From positions 7,077-71,076 of the forward strand of contig DASXVX010000003.1 in assembly GCA_036504075.1 (NCBI GenBank): a stretch of DNA of 64,000 nt. Reading direction: 5' to 3'. The first letter of the stretch is position 1, and each line of letters opens with the position of its first letter. A program made the position numbers and the translations under genes. Origin of the DNA: DASXVX01 sp036504075. Its GTDB lineage: Bacteria > Bacillota > Sulfobacillia > Symbiobacteriales > Symbiobacteriaceae. Under the pieces are notes generated by a model. That model was not told the DNA's origin. It was given only the letters and a program-made list of their open reading frames with translations, and ran no database searches. Of the stretch, positions 34,446 through 43,525 are shown one piece after another.

Positions 34446-35627
34446 TTGCGTAGGGGTATGGGTCTCTTCTTGGCATTAATCATGGTCGTTCTCGTTGGTT
34501 GCAGCAGCTCCACGCCGGCTCCGGCCACCAGCAGCGCCGGCAAGGATCCCGCGGCGAACACCAAGCCCATCAAGCTCGGTCTCATCATCCCGGCCACCGG
34601 CGCCAGTGTTGAAGCCGGCCGATTCCAGAAGCAGGGCGCCGAACTGGCGGTCGAAGAGATCAACAAGGCCGGCGGCGTCAATGGCCGGCCGATCAAGCTG
34701 GTCATCGAAGACGACCAGTCCACCAACCCGGGCGCTGTGGCTGCACTGCAGAAGCTCCTGGAGGACAAGGAAATCCCGATGATCGTCAGCTCCATCCGCT
34801 CCACGCAGATTCAGGCCATGCTGCCCACGATCAACGAGGCGAAGATCCCCGTCGCCATCGGCGGCACCAACTACGGCCTGACGCACAGCAACAGCCAGTG
34901 GGTCTTCCGCTTCCGCCCGCACGACGGCATGAGCGCCAAGGTCATGGTCAAGTTCGTGGTTGAGGAACTGAAGAAGACCAAGATTGCCGTCGTCCACAAC
35001 ACCGACGCGTTCGGCAACGGCGGTCGTGACATGGTCATCGAAGCCCTGAAGCCCTACAACCTCAAGATCGTCTCCGACCAGGGCTTTAACACCGACGAGA
35101 AGGACTTCACCGGCGTCATCTCGGCTCTGAAGCAGTCCGGCGCCGACGCCATGGTCAGCTACATTGCCAACTCGCCTGACCTGGGCATTCTCGCCAAGCA
35201 AATGAAGCAGCAGAATCTGAATATCACCTGGGTCGGCTCGCCCTCCATTACCGGCCAGGACGGCATCAAGCTCGCCGGCGACTCGCTGAACGGCACTTAT
35301 GGCATCGCCGACTACAACGCCGACTCCAGCCCCAAGGCCAAGGCGTACCAGACCGCCTACAAGGCCAAGTACAACAACGAGGAACCTGACCACTACAGCG
35401 CCTGGTCCTACGATGCCGTGACGATTTTTGCCGAAGTCATGAAGAAGAATCCGGACCTCAAGGCTGACGCCCTGCGCACTGCGCTCCTGGCCATCAAGGG
35501 CTTCCAGGGGGCCGAAGGCGAGTACACCTTCGACAAGAACGGCGACGGCCTCGACCACTACAACATCGTTCAGAACAACAACAACACCTTCAAGCTGGCC
35601 AAGACCCTGCACGTTCCCCGCGACTAG
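34446..35627 (+). CDS. livJ: Branched-chain amino acid/organic acid ABC transporter binding lipoprotein (LivJ-type)
   Basis: 393 residues from TTG 34446 (gaggagg nine bases upstream). Lipoprotein signal ending LVGC, a Ser/Pro-rich linker, then a type I binding fold (KLGLIIPATGASVEAGRFQK; AAVALQKLLEDKEIPMIVSS-like region). LivJ-type proteins bind branched amino acids but also aromatic and hydroxy acids; the downstream enzymes favour an acid substrate here. Confidence 0.88.
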   Translation: MRRGMGLFLALIMVVLVGCSSSTPAPATSSAGKDPAANTKPIKLGLIIPATGASVEAGRFQKQGAELAVEEINKAGGVNGRPIKLVIEDDQSTNPGAVAALQKLLEDKEIPMIVSSIRSTQIQAMLPTINEAKIPVAIGGTNYGLTHSNSQWVFRFRPHDGMSAKVMVKFVVEELKKTKIAVVHNTDAFGNGGRDMVIEALKPYNLKIVSDQGFNTDEKDFTGVISALKQSGADAMVSYIANSPDLGILAKQMKQQNLNITWVGSPSITGQDGIKLAGDSLNGTYGIADYNADSSPKAKAYQTAYKAKYNNEEPDHYSAWSYDAVTIFAEVMKKNPDLKADALRTALLAIKGFQGAEGEYTFDKNGDGLDHYNIVQNNNNTFKLAKTLHVPRD

Positions 35628-35646
35628 TGTGACCTGAGCAAGATTC

Positions 35647-35675
35647 AGCCGGGCCGGCCAACCCCCGGCCCGGCT
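35647..35675 (+). terminator. GC-rich intergenic hairpin after the binding-protein gene
   Basis: Arms agccgggccgg and ccggcccggct with a loop of about seven bases, in the 100-base gap between livJ and livH and without a T-run. Such hairpins often stabilise or partly terminate the message so that the binding protein is made in excess over the permease. Confidence 0.5.
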
Positions 35676-35727
35676 GGTCTCTCCCGAGCTTTTCCCGCAA
35701 AGGCTCCAAGTCAAGGAGGAAGTTCTT

Positions 35728-36618
35728 GTGGATTTGCCGATTTTTGGGCAGAACCTCCTGGCCGGTGTGGCCATCGGCGGCGTGTACGCCCTGGTCGCAC
35801 TCGGCATCGTGCTCATTTACCGGGCGACCAACGTGGTCAACTTCGCCCAGGGCGAGTTTTCCATGCTGGGCGCATACGCACTTTTTGCGCTGACGAGCGG
35901 CCTCAAACTGAACTATTTTGTGGCCTTCCTGCTGTCCCTCGCCTTGATGGCGGTGCTGGGTCTGCTGTTTGAACTCGGGGTTTACTACCCGCTGCGCAAC
36001 CGCACGTTCCTGCCTGTGGTCATCGCAACGATCGGCGCCAGCATCATGTTCCAGAACGGCGCTCTGGCGATCTTCGGCTCGAGTCCCGAGAAGCTGCGCC
36101 CGGTCATTCAAGCCGGCACTCACGGCGGCATCACGCTGGGCGGCGTCTTCTTCGACTATCAGTACGTGGTCATCCTCATCGTGACCGGCCTGCTGGTGGT
36201 TATTCAGTATTTCTTCTTTGAACACACCCTCCTGGGCAAGAAGATGCAGGCGACGTCTCAGGATAAGGATATGGCACGGCTGCTGGGCATTCCGGTAGCC
36301 ACCATGATCGCCATCACGTTCATTTACTCCACCCTGCTGGGTGGCCTGAGCGGCATGCTGGTGGGGCCGATCTTTTTTGTGACACACCGAATGGGCGGCA
36401 TGTTGGGCATGAAGGCCTTCGCCGCCACCATTATCGGCGGCTTCGGCGACGTCCGCGGCGCCATCATCGGCGGTCTGTCGCTGGGCATTGTGGAAGCCCT
36501 GGGCGCCGGCTACATCTCCCCGATTTACAAGGACGCCTTTGCCTTCCTCGTGCTGATTTCGTTCCTTCTGGTCCGGCCTCAGGGCATCTTCGGCGAAAAG
36601 GTCTCGGAGAAAGCGTAA
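35728..36618 (+). CDS. livH: ABC transporter permease (LivH-type)
   Basis: 296 residues; GTG after aaggaggaag. About eight hydrophobic segments with the LivH pattern NLLAGVAIGGVYALVALGI at the N terminus, NFAQGEFSMLGAYALF, and GLSGMLVGPIFFV with AAIIGGFGDVRGAIIGG-type EAA loop near the C terminus. Confidence 0.9.
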   Translation: MDLPIFGQNLLAGVAIGGVYALVALGIVLIYRATNVVNFAQGEFSMLGAYALFALTSGLKLNYFVAFLLSLALMAVLGLLFELGVYYPLRNRTFLPVVIATIGASIMFQNGALAIFGSSPEKLRPVIQAGTHGGITLGGVFFDYQYVVILIVTGLLVVIQYFFFEHTLLGKKMQATSQDKDMARLLGIPVATMIAITFIYSTLLGGLSGMLVGPIFFVTHRMGGMLGMKAFAATIIGGFGDVRGAIIGGLSLGIVEALGAGYISPIYKDAFAFLVLISFLLVRPQGIFGEKVSEKA

Positions 36619-36633
36619 GGAGGGAGGATACCC

Positions 36634-38376
36634 ATGCCTAAAAACTTGCGGAGCTTCAACTGGGGGTACCTCGCCATCGCACTCGGTGCCATCGCCGTGA
36701 TCGTACTGCCCATGATGGTGACGACCCGGTACAGCACCAACCTGTTGATTCTGGGGGCCGCCTGGGGCATTGCCGCCATGGGCCTGACCGTTGTGCTTGG
36801 CTACACCGGCCAGATTTCCCTGGCGCAGGCTTCCTTCGTGGGCCTGGGCGCCTACGGCATCGCCCTTGGCACGACCAGATGGCACATGAACTGGTGGGTG
36901 GCGCTGCTCATCGGCGTGCTCATGGCCGCCGTGGCCGGCCTGATTCTGGGCATGACGACCTTGAAGTTGAGCGGCCACTACCTGGCCATGGTCACCATCA
37001 GCTTCCAGATCATTTTTACGCTCATTGCCACCAACTGGCGGGTCGTGACGAACGGGCCCGACGGCGTCACCGGCATCAAGCGGCCGCCGTTTCTCTTCGC
37101 CCTGAACTCGGCCCAAAAGTACGCCTGGTTCGCGATGGGCGCGCTCTTCCTGATCGGCCTCCTGGTCTATTTTCTCCGCAAAACGCGCCTGGGCCGGTCG
37201 ATGGTGGCCGTCCGGGAAAACGAGCTGGCGGCCGAAGCACTGGGCGTTGACACCATTCGCACCAAGATCGTCGCGTTCGTGCTCTCCGGCATTATCGCCG
37301 CCATCGGCGGTGCCGTTTACGCCTCCGGCTTCCTGTATATCAGCCCCGATACGTTCTCTTTCGAAACCTCCGTGCAGTTTCTGGCCATGGCGCTGGCGGG
37401 CGGCACCGAGTCCGTGCTGGGCACCATTCTCGGCGCCTTCGCCCTGACACTGCTCCCCGAGTTCCTGCGGGATTTCAAGAAGGTCTACCTGATCATGTAC
37501 GGCTTCGTCATTATCATGGTGATCGTCTTTATGCCCGAAGGCCTCTGGGGCTTTGTCAACCTCATCGGCCGGCGCTTCGTCAAGCCGAAGGCGTTGCCCA
37601 AGGCCAAGAACCCCCTGCAGGTGGGCGGCCAGGGCGCATCGGGCGAGGACCTGCTCGCCGTGGCCAACCTGGGCAAGCACTTTGGCGGCCTCAAGGCCGT
37701 GGACGCCGTCGACTTCACGGTGAAGCGCGGCGAACTGCACGCCTTGATCGGTCCCAACGGCTCCGGCAAGACCACGTGCATCAACCTGATTTCCGGCCTT
37801 TACATCCCGACCTTTGGCAGCATCAAGCTGAAAGGCCAGGAGATTTCGGGCGTCCGGCCCAACCGGATTGCCAGAATGGGACTCTCCCGCACGTTCCAGA
37901 ACCTGCGGCTCTTCAAGGAACTGACGGTCTGGGAGAACGTGCTGATCGGCTCCCAGCGCAAGGGCGGCACTGAGGCTCAGATCGCAGACCGGGCCCTGGC
38001 GGCGGTCGAATTCGTTGGCCTGGAGTCCAAGGTGCAGGAGCGGTGCAAGAACCTGCCGTACGGCCACCAGAAGCTGGTCGAAATCGCCCGCACGTTGGCC
38101 GGCGAGCCCGAACTGCTCTTGCTGGACGAACCGGCTGCCGGTCTGAACCAGACCGAAAAGCAGGAGATGGTGGGCCTGCTCCAACGGCTGCATGCCGCCG
38201 GCCTGACCATGCTGCTGGTCGAACACGACATGTCCCTGGTTTCCCAGGTGTCCGACCGGATGACGGTGCTCAACTTCGGCAAAAAGATCTCCGAAGGGTT
38301 GCCGGACGACGTGTTGGCCGATCCGGTGGTCGTGGAAGCATACCTGGGCAATCGGGAGGTGGCACTCGGTGCTTAA
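36634..38376 (+). CDS. livM: Fused ABC permease-ATPase (LivM-LivG)
   Basis: 580 residues; ATG after aaggaggg. Residues 1-~310 are a LivM permease (GYTGQISLAQASFVGLGAYG; GGTESVLGTILGAFALTLLP). After a short linker, residues ~330-580 are a LivG ATPase with Walker A GPNGSGKTTCIN, Q-loop FQNLRLFKELTVWENV, and Walker B LLLLDEPAAGLN. The signature is NLPYGHQKLVEIARTL, with the usual LSYG changed. Fused permease-ATPase versions of this pair occur in some bacteria; they fix subunit stoichiometry. Confidence 0.9.
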   Translation: MPKNLRSFNWGYLAIALGAIAVIVLPMMVTTRYSTNLLILGAAWGIAAMGLTVVLGYTGQISLAQASFVGLGAYGIALGTTRWHMNWWVALLIGVLMAAVAGLILGMTTLKLSGHYLAMVTISFQIIFTLIATNWRVVTNGPDGVTGIKRPPFLFALNSAQKYAWFAMGALFLIGLLVYFLRKTRLGRSMVAVRENELAAEALGVDTIRTKIVAFVLSGIIAAIGGAVYASGFLYISPDTFSFETSVQFLAMALAGGTESVLGTILGAFALTLLPEFLRDFKKVYLIMYGFVIIMVIVFMPEGLWGFVNLIGRRFVKPKALPKAKNPLQVGGQGASGEDLLAVANLGKHFGGLKAVDAVDFTVKRGELHALIGPNGSGKTTCINLISGLYIPTFGSIKLKGQEISGVRPNRIARMGLSRTFQNLRLFKELTVWENVLIGSQRKGGTEAQIADRALAAVEFVGLESKVQERCKNLPYGHQKLVEIARTLAGEPELLLLDEPAAGLNQTEKQEMVGLLQRLHAAGLTMLLVEHDMSLVSQVSDRMTVLNFGKKISEGLPDDVLADPVVVEAYLGNREVALGA

Positions 38377-39091
38377 GCTGGACAACATCCACGCCGCGTA
38401 CGGCAAGGTGCTGGCGCTGCAGGGCATCTCCATCGAAGTGAAACAGGGCGAAATCGTGGCGCTGCTGGGTGCGAACGGCGCCGGCAAGTCCACGACCCTG
38501 CGGGCCATTTCCAGCCTGATTCAGCCCACCGAAGGCGAAATCTCCTTCGAAGGCAAGCCGATCACCAAGCTGGCGGCCGAAGCCATCGTGCGGGCCGGTA
38601 TCTCCCACGTCCCCGAGGGGCGGCGGATTTTCCCCGGCCTTACGGTCACGGAGAACATGCGCCTGGGTGCGTCGATCCGCAAGGACATCAAAGGGATCAC
38701 CGAGGATATGGAGAAGATGTTCAAGCTGTTCCCCGATCTCGGCCGGTTGCGCGCAGCGCTAGGCTGGACGCTGTCCGGCGGCCAGTTGCAAATGCTGGCC
38801 GTGGCCCGTGGGCTGATGGCCCGCCCGAAGCTGCTGCTCATGGACGAGCCCTCGCTGGGCCTCGCGCCGATCGTAGTGCAGCAGGTGTTCCAGACCGTCC
38901 AGGAGATCAACAAGAGCATGGGCACTACGGTCCTCCTGGTGGAACAGAACGCGAGCATGGCCCTCAGTATCGCAAACCGCGGTTACGTGATGGAGACCGG
39001 CAGGATCGTGCTGGAAGGACCGGCTCAGGAACTGCTCAAGAACCCCGAGGTGCGGGAAGCGTACCTGGGGGGTAAGCGTGCAGCAGGATAA
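38369..39091 (+). CDS. livF: ABC transporter ATP-binding protein (LivF-type)
   Basis: 240 residues; the GTG start overlaps the LivM-LivG stop by 8 nt. Walker A GANGAGKSTTLR, signature LSGGQLQMLAVARGL, Walker B LLLMDEPSLGLAP, all typical of LivF. It completes the transporter. Confidence 0.92.
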   Translation: MLKLDNIHAAYGKVLALQGISIEVKQGEIVALLGANGAGKSTTLRAISSLIQPTEGEISFEGKPITKLAAEAIVRAGISHVPEGRRIFPGLTVTENMRLGASIRKDIKGITEDMEKMFKLFPDLGRLRAALGWTLSGGQLQMLAVARGLMARPKLLLMDEPSLGLAPIVVQQVFQTVQEINKSMGTTVLLVEQNASMALSIANRGYVMETGRIVLEGPAQELLKNPEVREAYLGGKRAAG

Positions 39092-39105
39092 AGGAGGACG
39101 ACCGG

Positions 39106-39819
39106 GTGCTCCAGCGCGTCAAGCGAACCAGCGTTGGCGAAGCGGTGATCGCGGAGATTCGGGATGCCATCGCCCGGGGCGATTTGAAACCTGGTGATCA
39201 GCTGCCACCGGAACGTGAACTGGCGGCGAAGCTGGGGGTGAGCCGCCTCGGCATGCGCGAGGGACTCAAGGTGCTGGAGGCCATGGGTCTGGTGGAAGCC
39301 CGCCAGGGCGAAGGCACGTTCATATGCCGGCCGACGGCCGAGAATCTCATGGACCCGCTCGTGGCCAAAATGTTGGAGCCGGCCCAGTTGCTGGAACTGA
39401 TCGAAGCGCGGACCGTGTTGGAGGTGGAACTGGCAGGCCTTGCGGCCCGCCGGGCCTCCGCTGTTCACCGCGATAAGATGGCCGGGAGTCTCAAGGTCAT
39501 GGAAGAGCGGCTATCGACCGGCGGGGATTTCCTGCCCGCCGACATCGAGTTCCATGACACCATGATGGAGGCAGCCGGAAACCAGATTCTGGCGCACGTG
39601 TACGCCAACATTCTCGATCTGATTGATCACCTGCGCATGCGGACTTACACGGTGCCCGGCTCAGGTCAGCGGGCGTTGATTAGCCACAAGCAGATTTTCG
39701 CGGCGATCGACGCCCATAACGAAGCCGCGGCCCGTACCGCCATGCGGGACCACATGAAGAACGTGGCGAAGGATTTGGAACAGGTCATGAAACAAGGTGT
39801 TCTCAAGGAGCGTGAGTAG
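39106..39819 (+). CDS. FadR-subfamily GntR transcriptional regulator
   Basis: 237 residues; GTG after aaaggagg. N-terminal winged helix (LPPERELAAKLGVSRLGMREGLKVLEAMGLV) and a C-terminal all-helical FCD ligand domain with conserved metal-site pattern (D...H in DIEFHDTMMEAAGN; HKQIFAAIDAHN). FCD regulators usually respond to the acid substrate of the operon. The tandem operator at 34373-34402 is its likely target. Confidence 0.88.
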   Translation: MLQRVKRTSVGEAVIAEIRDAIARGDLKPGDQLPPERELAAKLGVSRLGMREGLKVLEAMGLVEARQGEGTFICRPTAENLMDPLVAKMLEPAQLLELIEARTVLEVELAGLAARRASAVHRDKMAGSLKVMEERLSTGGDFLPADIEFHDTMMEAAGNQILAHVYANILDLIDHLRMRTYTVPGSGQRALISHKQIFAAIDAHNEAAARTAMRDHMKNVAKDLEQVMKQGVLKERE

Positions 39820-39822
39820 ACC

Positions 39823-40725
39823 ATGCTGCTGGTGACCTTCTGGCTCCCCGGTGCCGGCCCGCGGCTCGGCTTGGTGCGGGATGAACGGGTGTTTGACTTG
39901 ACCGCCGCGGACCCGATTCGCTGCGCCTCGCTAGGCGTACTCTTTGCCGAAGCGCAGCGGGCGGGGACGACTCCGGCCGCCCTGCTCGCCGATATCGTTC
40001 CCGGCCTGCTGCAGCGGGCCCCGTCGGTCCGGTATGCGGACCTGGACGCCGCTCCGGCCGCGGACCGTTCGCATCTCATGGCGCCGCCGGTGGCCGAGGT
40101 CTGGGCCGCCGGCGTCACGTACCTGCGCTCCCGCGATGCCCGCGTGGGCGAGTCCGACGTGCCCGACATTTACACCAAAGTGTACGAGGCCGAGCGTCCG
40201 GAGATCTTCTTCAAGGCGACCGGTCAGCGGGTACGCGGCCAGGGCGCCGAACTCACCCTGCGCTCCGACTCGACCTGGAACGTCCCCGAACCCGAACTGG
40301 GCCTCATGCTGGACGCCACGGGCCGGATTGTGGGCTACACCGTTGGCAACGATCTCTCCTCCCGGGACATCGAAGGGGTCAACCCGCTCTACCTGCCGCA
40401 GGCGAAGATCTGGAAGTGTGCCTGTGCCCTCGGCCCCGCGGTGCTGGTCACCGACGAACCGCCGGCCGCGTTCACCATTCGCCTGACGATTCTCCGGGGT
40501 GGGAAGGCCGCGTTTGACGGCGAGATTTCCACCACGCAGATGAAGCGGAGCTTCTCCGAACTCGTCTCCTACCTGAACCGGGATAATGAGTTTTTCGGCC
40601 CCACAGTACTGCTGACCGGCACGGGCCTCGTTCCGGCCGACGACTTTACGCTCCAGGAGGGCGATGTGGTGGAGATCGCGATCTCCGGCATCGGCACCCT
40701 GCGCAACCCGATTCATCAATTGTAA
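39823..40725 (+). CDS. Fumarylacetoacetate hydrolase (FAH) family enzyme
   Basis: 300 residues; starts four bases after the regulator stop. FAH core with metal ligands in the VPEPELGLMLDATGRIVGYT block and DLSSRDIEG, then GTGLVPADDFTLQEGDVVEI near the end. The family includes 2-keto-3-deoxy-arabinonate dehydratase and 2,4-diketo-3-deoxyrhamnonate hydrolase. With dehydratases and dehydrogenases downstream, a late step in sugar-acid breakdown is the best inference. Confidence 0.8.
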   Translation: MLLVTFWLPGAGPRLGLVRDERVFDLTAADPIRCASLGVLFAEAQRAGTTPAALLADIVPGLLQRAPSVRYADLDAAPAADRSHLMAPPVAEVWAAGVTYLRSRDARVGESDVPDIYTKVYEAERPEIFFKATGQRVRGQGAELTLRSDSTWNVPEPELGLMLDATGRIVGYTVGNDLSSRDIEGVNPLYLPQAKIWKCACALGPAVLVTDEPPAAFTIRLTILRGGKAAFDGEISTTQMKRSFSELVSYLNRDNEFFGPTVLLTGTGLVPADDFTLQEGDVVEIAISGIGTLRNPIHQL

Positions 40726-40738
40726 GGGGGTCCGGGCA

Positions 40739-42067
40739 ATGGCCTTTGAAATCGTGGTTGGGGGCCTGGAGATTCCGCTGCCGCAATGGCGCAAGGTGCG
40801 GCAGCATTTCGACGCTCCCCGCGAAAGCGATGTGGCCGGCGCCGTGGCCCGCGAAATGCAGAAGCTGGATGCCCGGATTCGTCCGGGCATGACGGTGGCG
40901 GTGGGGGTGGGCAGCCGCGGTGTCGCTCGGATCGCTGAGATCGCCCTTGCGGTGATTTCCGAGCTGAAGCTCCGGGGCGCCCGCCCCTTCATCGTGCCGT
41001 CCATGGGCAGCCATGGCGGCGGCACGCCGGAAGGCCAGTTGGAAGTGCTGGCCGGTTACGGCGTAACGCCTGCGTCCATGGGCGTAGAGTTCCGCGCCGC
41101 CATGGACACCCAGCTGCTGGGCTACACGCCCGGCGGCTTCCCGGTTCATTTCAGCCGGGAAGCGCTCGCGGCCGACGCCGTCTTCCCCATCAACCGGGTC
41201 AAGGTCCACACCGATTTCCACGGTCCGGTGGAGAGCGGTCTCAGCAAAATGCTGGTCATCGGCTTCGGCAAACATCAGGGCGCTGCCCTGATGCATAAGC
41301 GGGGCTTCGATACGTTCCACGAGGTCATTCCGGCGGCCACGCAGGTCATTCTGGAGCAGGTCCGGGTCCTGGGCGGCATGGCGACCATCGAGAACGCCTT
41401 TGAAGACGTGGCCCGCCTGGAGGTGGTGCTGCCCGAGGCGATTCCGACCCGGGAACCCGAACTGATGGACTTCAGCCGGAGCCTCATGCCGCGGATTCCG
41501 TTCGAGCACCTGGACGTGCTCGTGGTCGACTACCTGGGCAAAAACATGAGCGGCAGCGGCATTGACCCGAACATCACCGGCCGGTATCAATCCCGCCACA
41601 TCGTCGTGCCGGAGAGCCAGAATCCGCAGAAGATCGTGGTGCTCCGCCTTACGGAGCAGACCCATGGCAACGCCACCGGCCTCGGCATGGCCGACGTCAC
41701 CACGAAGGCGGTCGTGGATCAGATCGACTACCAGAAGTGGTGGACCAACCAGATGACCAGTTCGGAACTGGGCGGCGCCGCCACGCCCATGTGGACGCCG
41801 GACGACCGGAAGGCGATCGCCGCGGCGCTGTTGACCTGTAACCGGTGCGACCTGATGGCGCCCCGCCTGGTGCGGGTGCACTCCACGCTCCACATCGAGG
41901 AGCTGTGGGTGTCGGAGGCGCTCTGGCAGGCGGAAGGGTGCCACAATCCGGACCTGGAAGCCCTGACCGACCCCCAGTTGATCGCTTTCACGCCCGAAGG
42001 CCATCTGGCCGACGTGCCCCTGCCGGACTTCCACCACGGCCGCCCGGCCTGGGAAGAGGAGGACTGA
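40739..42067 (+). CDS. LarA-like protein (DUF2088)
   Basis: 442 residues from ATG 40739 (aaggggg upstream). The N-terminal part carries the LarA-type RPGMTVAVGVGSRG and PSMGSHGGGTPEGQLEVLA motifs. LarA proteins are nickel-pincer lactate or hydroxy-acid racemases; the histidines needed for the cofactor could not be confirmed by eye and no larB/C/E is in the window. Probably acts on a 2-hydroxy acid in this pathway. Confidence 0.7.
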   Translation: MAFEIVVGGLEIPLPQWRKVRQHFDAPRESDVAGAVAREMQKLDARIRPGMTVAVGVGSRGVARIAEIALAVISELKLRGARPFIVPSMGSHGGGTPEGQLEVLAGYGVTPASMGVEFRAAMDTQLLGYTPGGFPVHFSREALAADAVFPINRVKVHTDFHGPVESGLSKMLVIGFGKHQGAALMHKRGFDTFHEVIPAATQVILEQVRVLGGMATIENAFEDVARLEVVLPEAIPTREPELMDFSRSLMPRIPFEHLDVLVVDYLGKNMSGSGIDPNITGRYQSRHIVVPESQNPQKIVVLRLTEQTHGNATGLGMADVTTKAVVDQIDYQKWWTNQMTSSELGGAATPMWTPDDRKAIAAALLTCNRCDLMAPRLVRVHSTLHIEELWVSEALWQAEGCHNPDLEALTDPQLIAFTPEGHLADVPLPDFHHGRPAWEEED

Positions 42068-42069
42068 AC

Positions 42070-42360
42070 GTGGCCCAGTATGTAATGATGAAGCCCGATA
42101 AAGACAACGTGGCCACCGCGGTGACCGACCTGCCGGCCGGCACGTTGCTCACCATTGGCGACGTAACGCTGACCCTGCCCCAGCCGATCCAGTTCGGCCA
42201 CAAGTTCGCCGTTCGGGTCATCGCACCGGGCGAATCGATCATCAAGTATGGGCAGATCATCGGTGCGGCCACCCGGGCCATCGCACCCGGCGAACATGCC
42301 CACGTGCAGAACATCGAAAGCAATCGGGGAAGGGGCGACAAACTCCATGCAAATTCCTGA
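42070..42360 (+). CDS. UxaA-type dehydratase, small (SAF-domain) subunit
   Basis: 96 residues from GTG 42070 (gaggaggac upstream), starting two bases after the previous stop. SAF fold (VTDLPAGTLLTIGDVTLTLP; PFGHKF-type FGHKFAVRVIAPGESIIKYG) as in the N-terminal part of altronate/galactarate dehydratases. In this operon it is a separate gene overlapping the large subunit by 14 nt. Split pairs of this kind include fuconate-type dehydratases and sulfolactate sulfo-lyase SuyA; which one cannot be told. Confidence 0.75.
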   Translation: MAQYVMMKPDKDNVATAVTDLPAGTLLTIGDVTLTLPQPIQFGHKFAVRVIAPGESIIKYGQIIGAATRAIAPGEHAHVQNIESNRGRGDKLHANS

Positions 42361-43525
42361 GGGAAAGTTCTGGGGGTACCGGCGCCCTGACGGCACGGTG
42401 GGCGTCCGGAACCACGTGCTGATTCTGCCGACCATCGTCTGCGCCTGCAAAACGGCGGAAAAAGTGACCGAGATCGTACGGGGCACGGTCTCTTTCTACC
42501 ACCAGCACGGCTGTGCGGTCGTCGGGGCCGACCAGGCCCAGACACACCGGACCTACGTGAACATGGCGGCTCACCCGAACGTGAGCAGCGTCATCATCAT
42601 GGGCCTGGGCTGCGAAGGCATTCAGGCCCGGCTCGTGGCTTACGACGTGAAACAGCTGGTGCCCTGGAAGCGGGTCGAACTGGTGCTGATCCAGGAGAGC
42701 GGCGGTACGCTCCAGACCATGGCCGATACCGCCAAGCTGGCGGCGGAAATGGTGCAGGACGCCTCCACCCAGCAGCGGGAGCTGATCGATGTGTCGGAGC
42801 TGATTCTGGCCACCGAGTGCGGCGGCTCCGACGCCTGCTCGGGACTCTCCGGCAACCCGGCGGTGGGTAGCTGTTCCGACCTGCTGATCGACCGCGGCGG
42901 CACGGTGATTCTGGCGGAGACGACGGAACTGATCGGCGCCGAGCACCTGCTGGCCGAGCGGGCCGTCACCCCGGCACTCAAGCAGCGGGTCTTCGACGTG
43001 ATCGACCGGTACGAGCAGTCGGTCATGAAAATGGGTGCGGACTTCCGGGGCGCCCAGCCGGCCCCCGGCAATATTGAAGGCGGCATCACTACGATTGAGG
43101 AGAAGTCGCTGGGCTGTATTTACAAGGCGGGCACCAAGCCGCTGCAAGACGTTATCGAGTACGCCCAGCGGCCCCGGACGAAGGGCCTGGTGATGATGGA
43201 CACGCCGGGCCACGACATTGAGCAAATCACCGGCATGGTGGCCGGCGGCGCCCATGTCGTCGTCTTTACGTCGGGACGCGGCACGCCCACTGGGTCGCCC
43301 ATCGCGCCGACCATTAAAATCGCGACCAATTCGCCCATGTTCGAGCGGATGCGGGACAACATGGACGTCAATGCCGGCACGATTGTGACCGGCGACGAGA
43401 CCATTCCCGACGTGGGACAAAGGCTATTTGAGGAGGTGAGGGCCGTAGCCAGCGGCAAGCTCACCCGGGCCGAGATTCTCGGCCAGGATGACTTCGGGGT
43501 CTGGCGCATCGGCCCAACGCTATGA
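42347..43525 (+). CDS. UxaA-type dehydratase, large subunit
   Basis: 392 residues from ATG 42347, overlapping the small subunit gene. Family motifs FWGYRRPDGTVGVRNHVLIL, ATECGGSDACSGLSGNPAVG and TSGRGTPTGSPIAPTIKI. Together with the SAF subunit it would dehydrate a sugar acid (altronate, galactarate, fuconate type) or eliminate sulfite from sulfolactate. Neighbouring IlvD, FAH and dehydrogenase genes favour sugar-acid dehydration. Confidence 0.82.
   Translation: MQIPEGKFWGYRRPDGTVGVRNHVLILPTIVCACKTAEKVTEIVRGTVSFYHQHGCAVVGADQAQTHRTYVNMAAHPNVSSVIIMGLGCEGIQARLVAYDVKQLVPWKRVELVLIQESGGTLQTMADTAKLAAEMVQDASTQQRELIDVSELILATECGGSDACSGLSGNPAVGSCSDLLIDRGGTVILAETTELIGAEHLLAERAVTPALKQRVFDVIDRYEQSVMKMGADFRGAQPAPGNIEGGITTIEEKSLGCIYKAGTKPLQDVIEYAQRPRTKGLVMMDTPGHDIEQITGMVAGGAHVVVFTSGRGTPTGSPIAPTIKIATNSPMFERMRDNMDVNAGTIVTGDETIPDVGQRLFEEVRAVASGKLTRAEILGQDDFGVWRIGPTL

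Noticed and set aside
35590..38508. Open frame of 972 codons on the minus strand opposite the Liv transporter genes
   Set aside because: Same reason: antisense of well-conserved ABC transporter genes, with composition typical of shadow frames.
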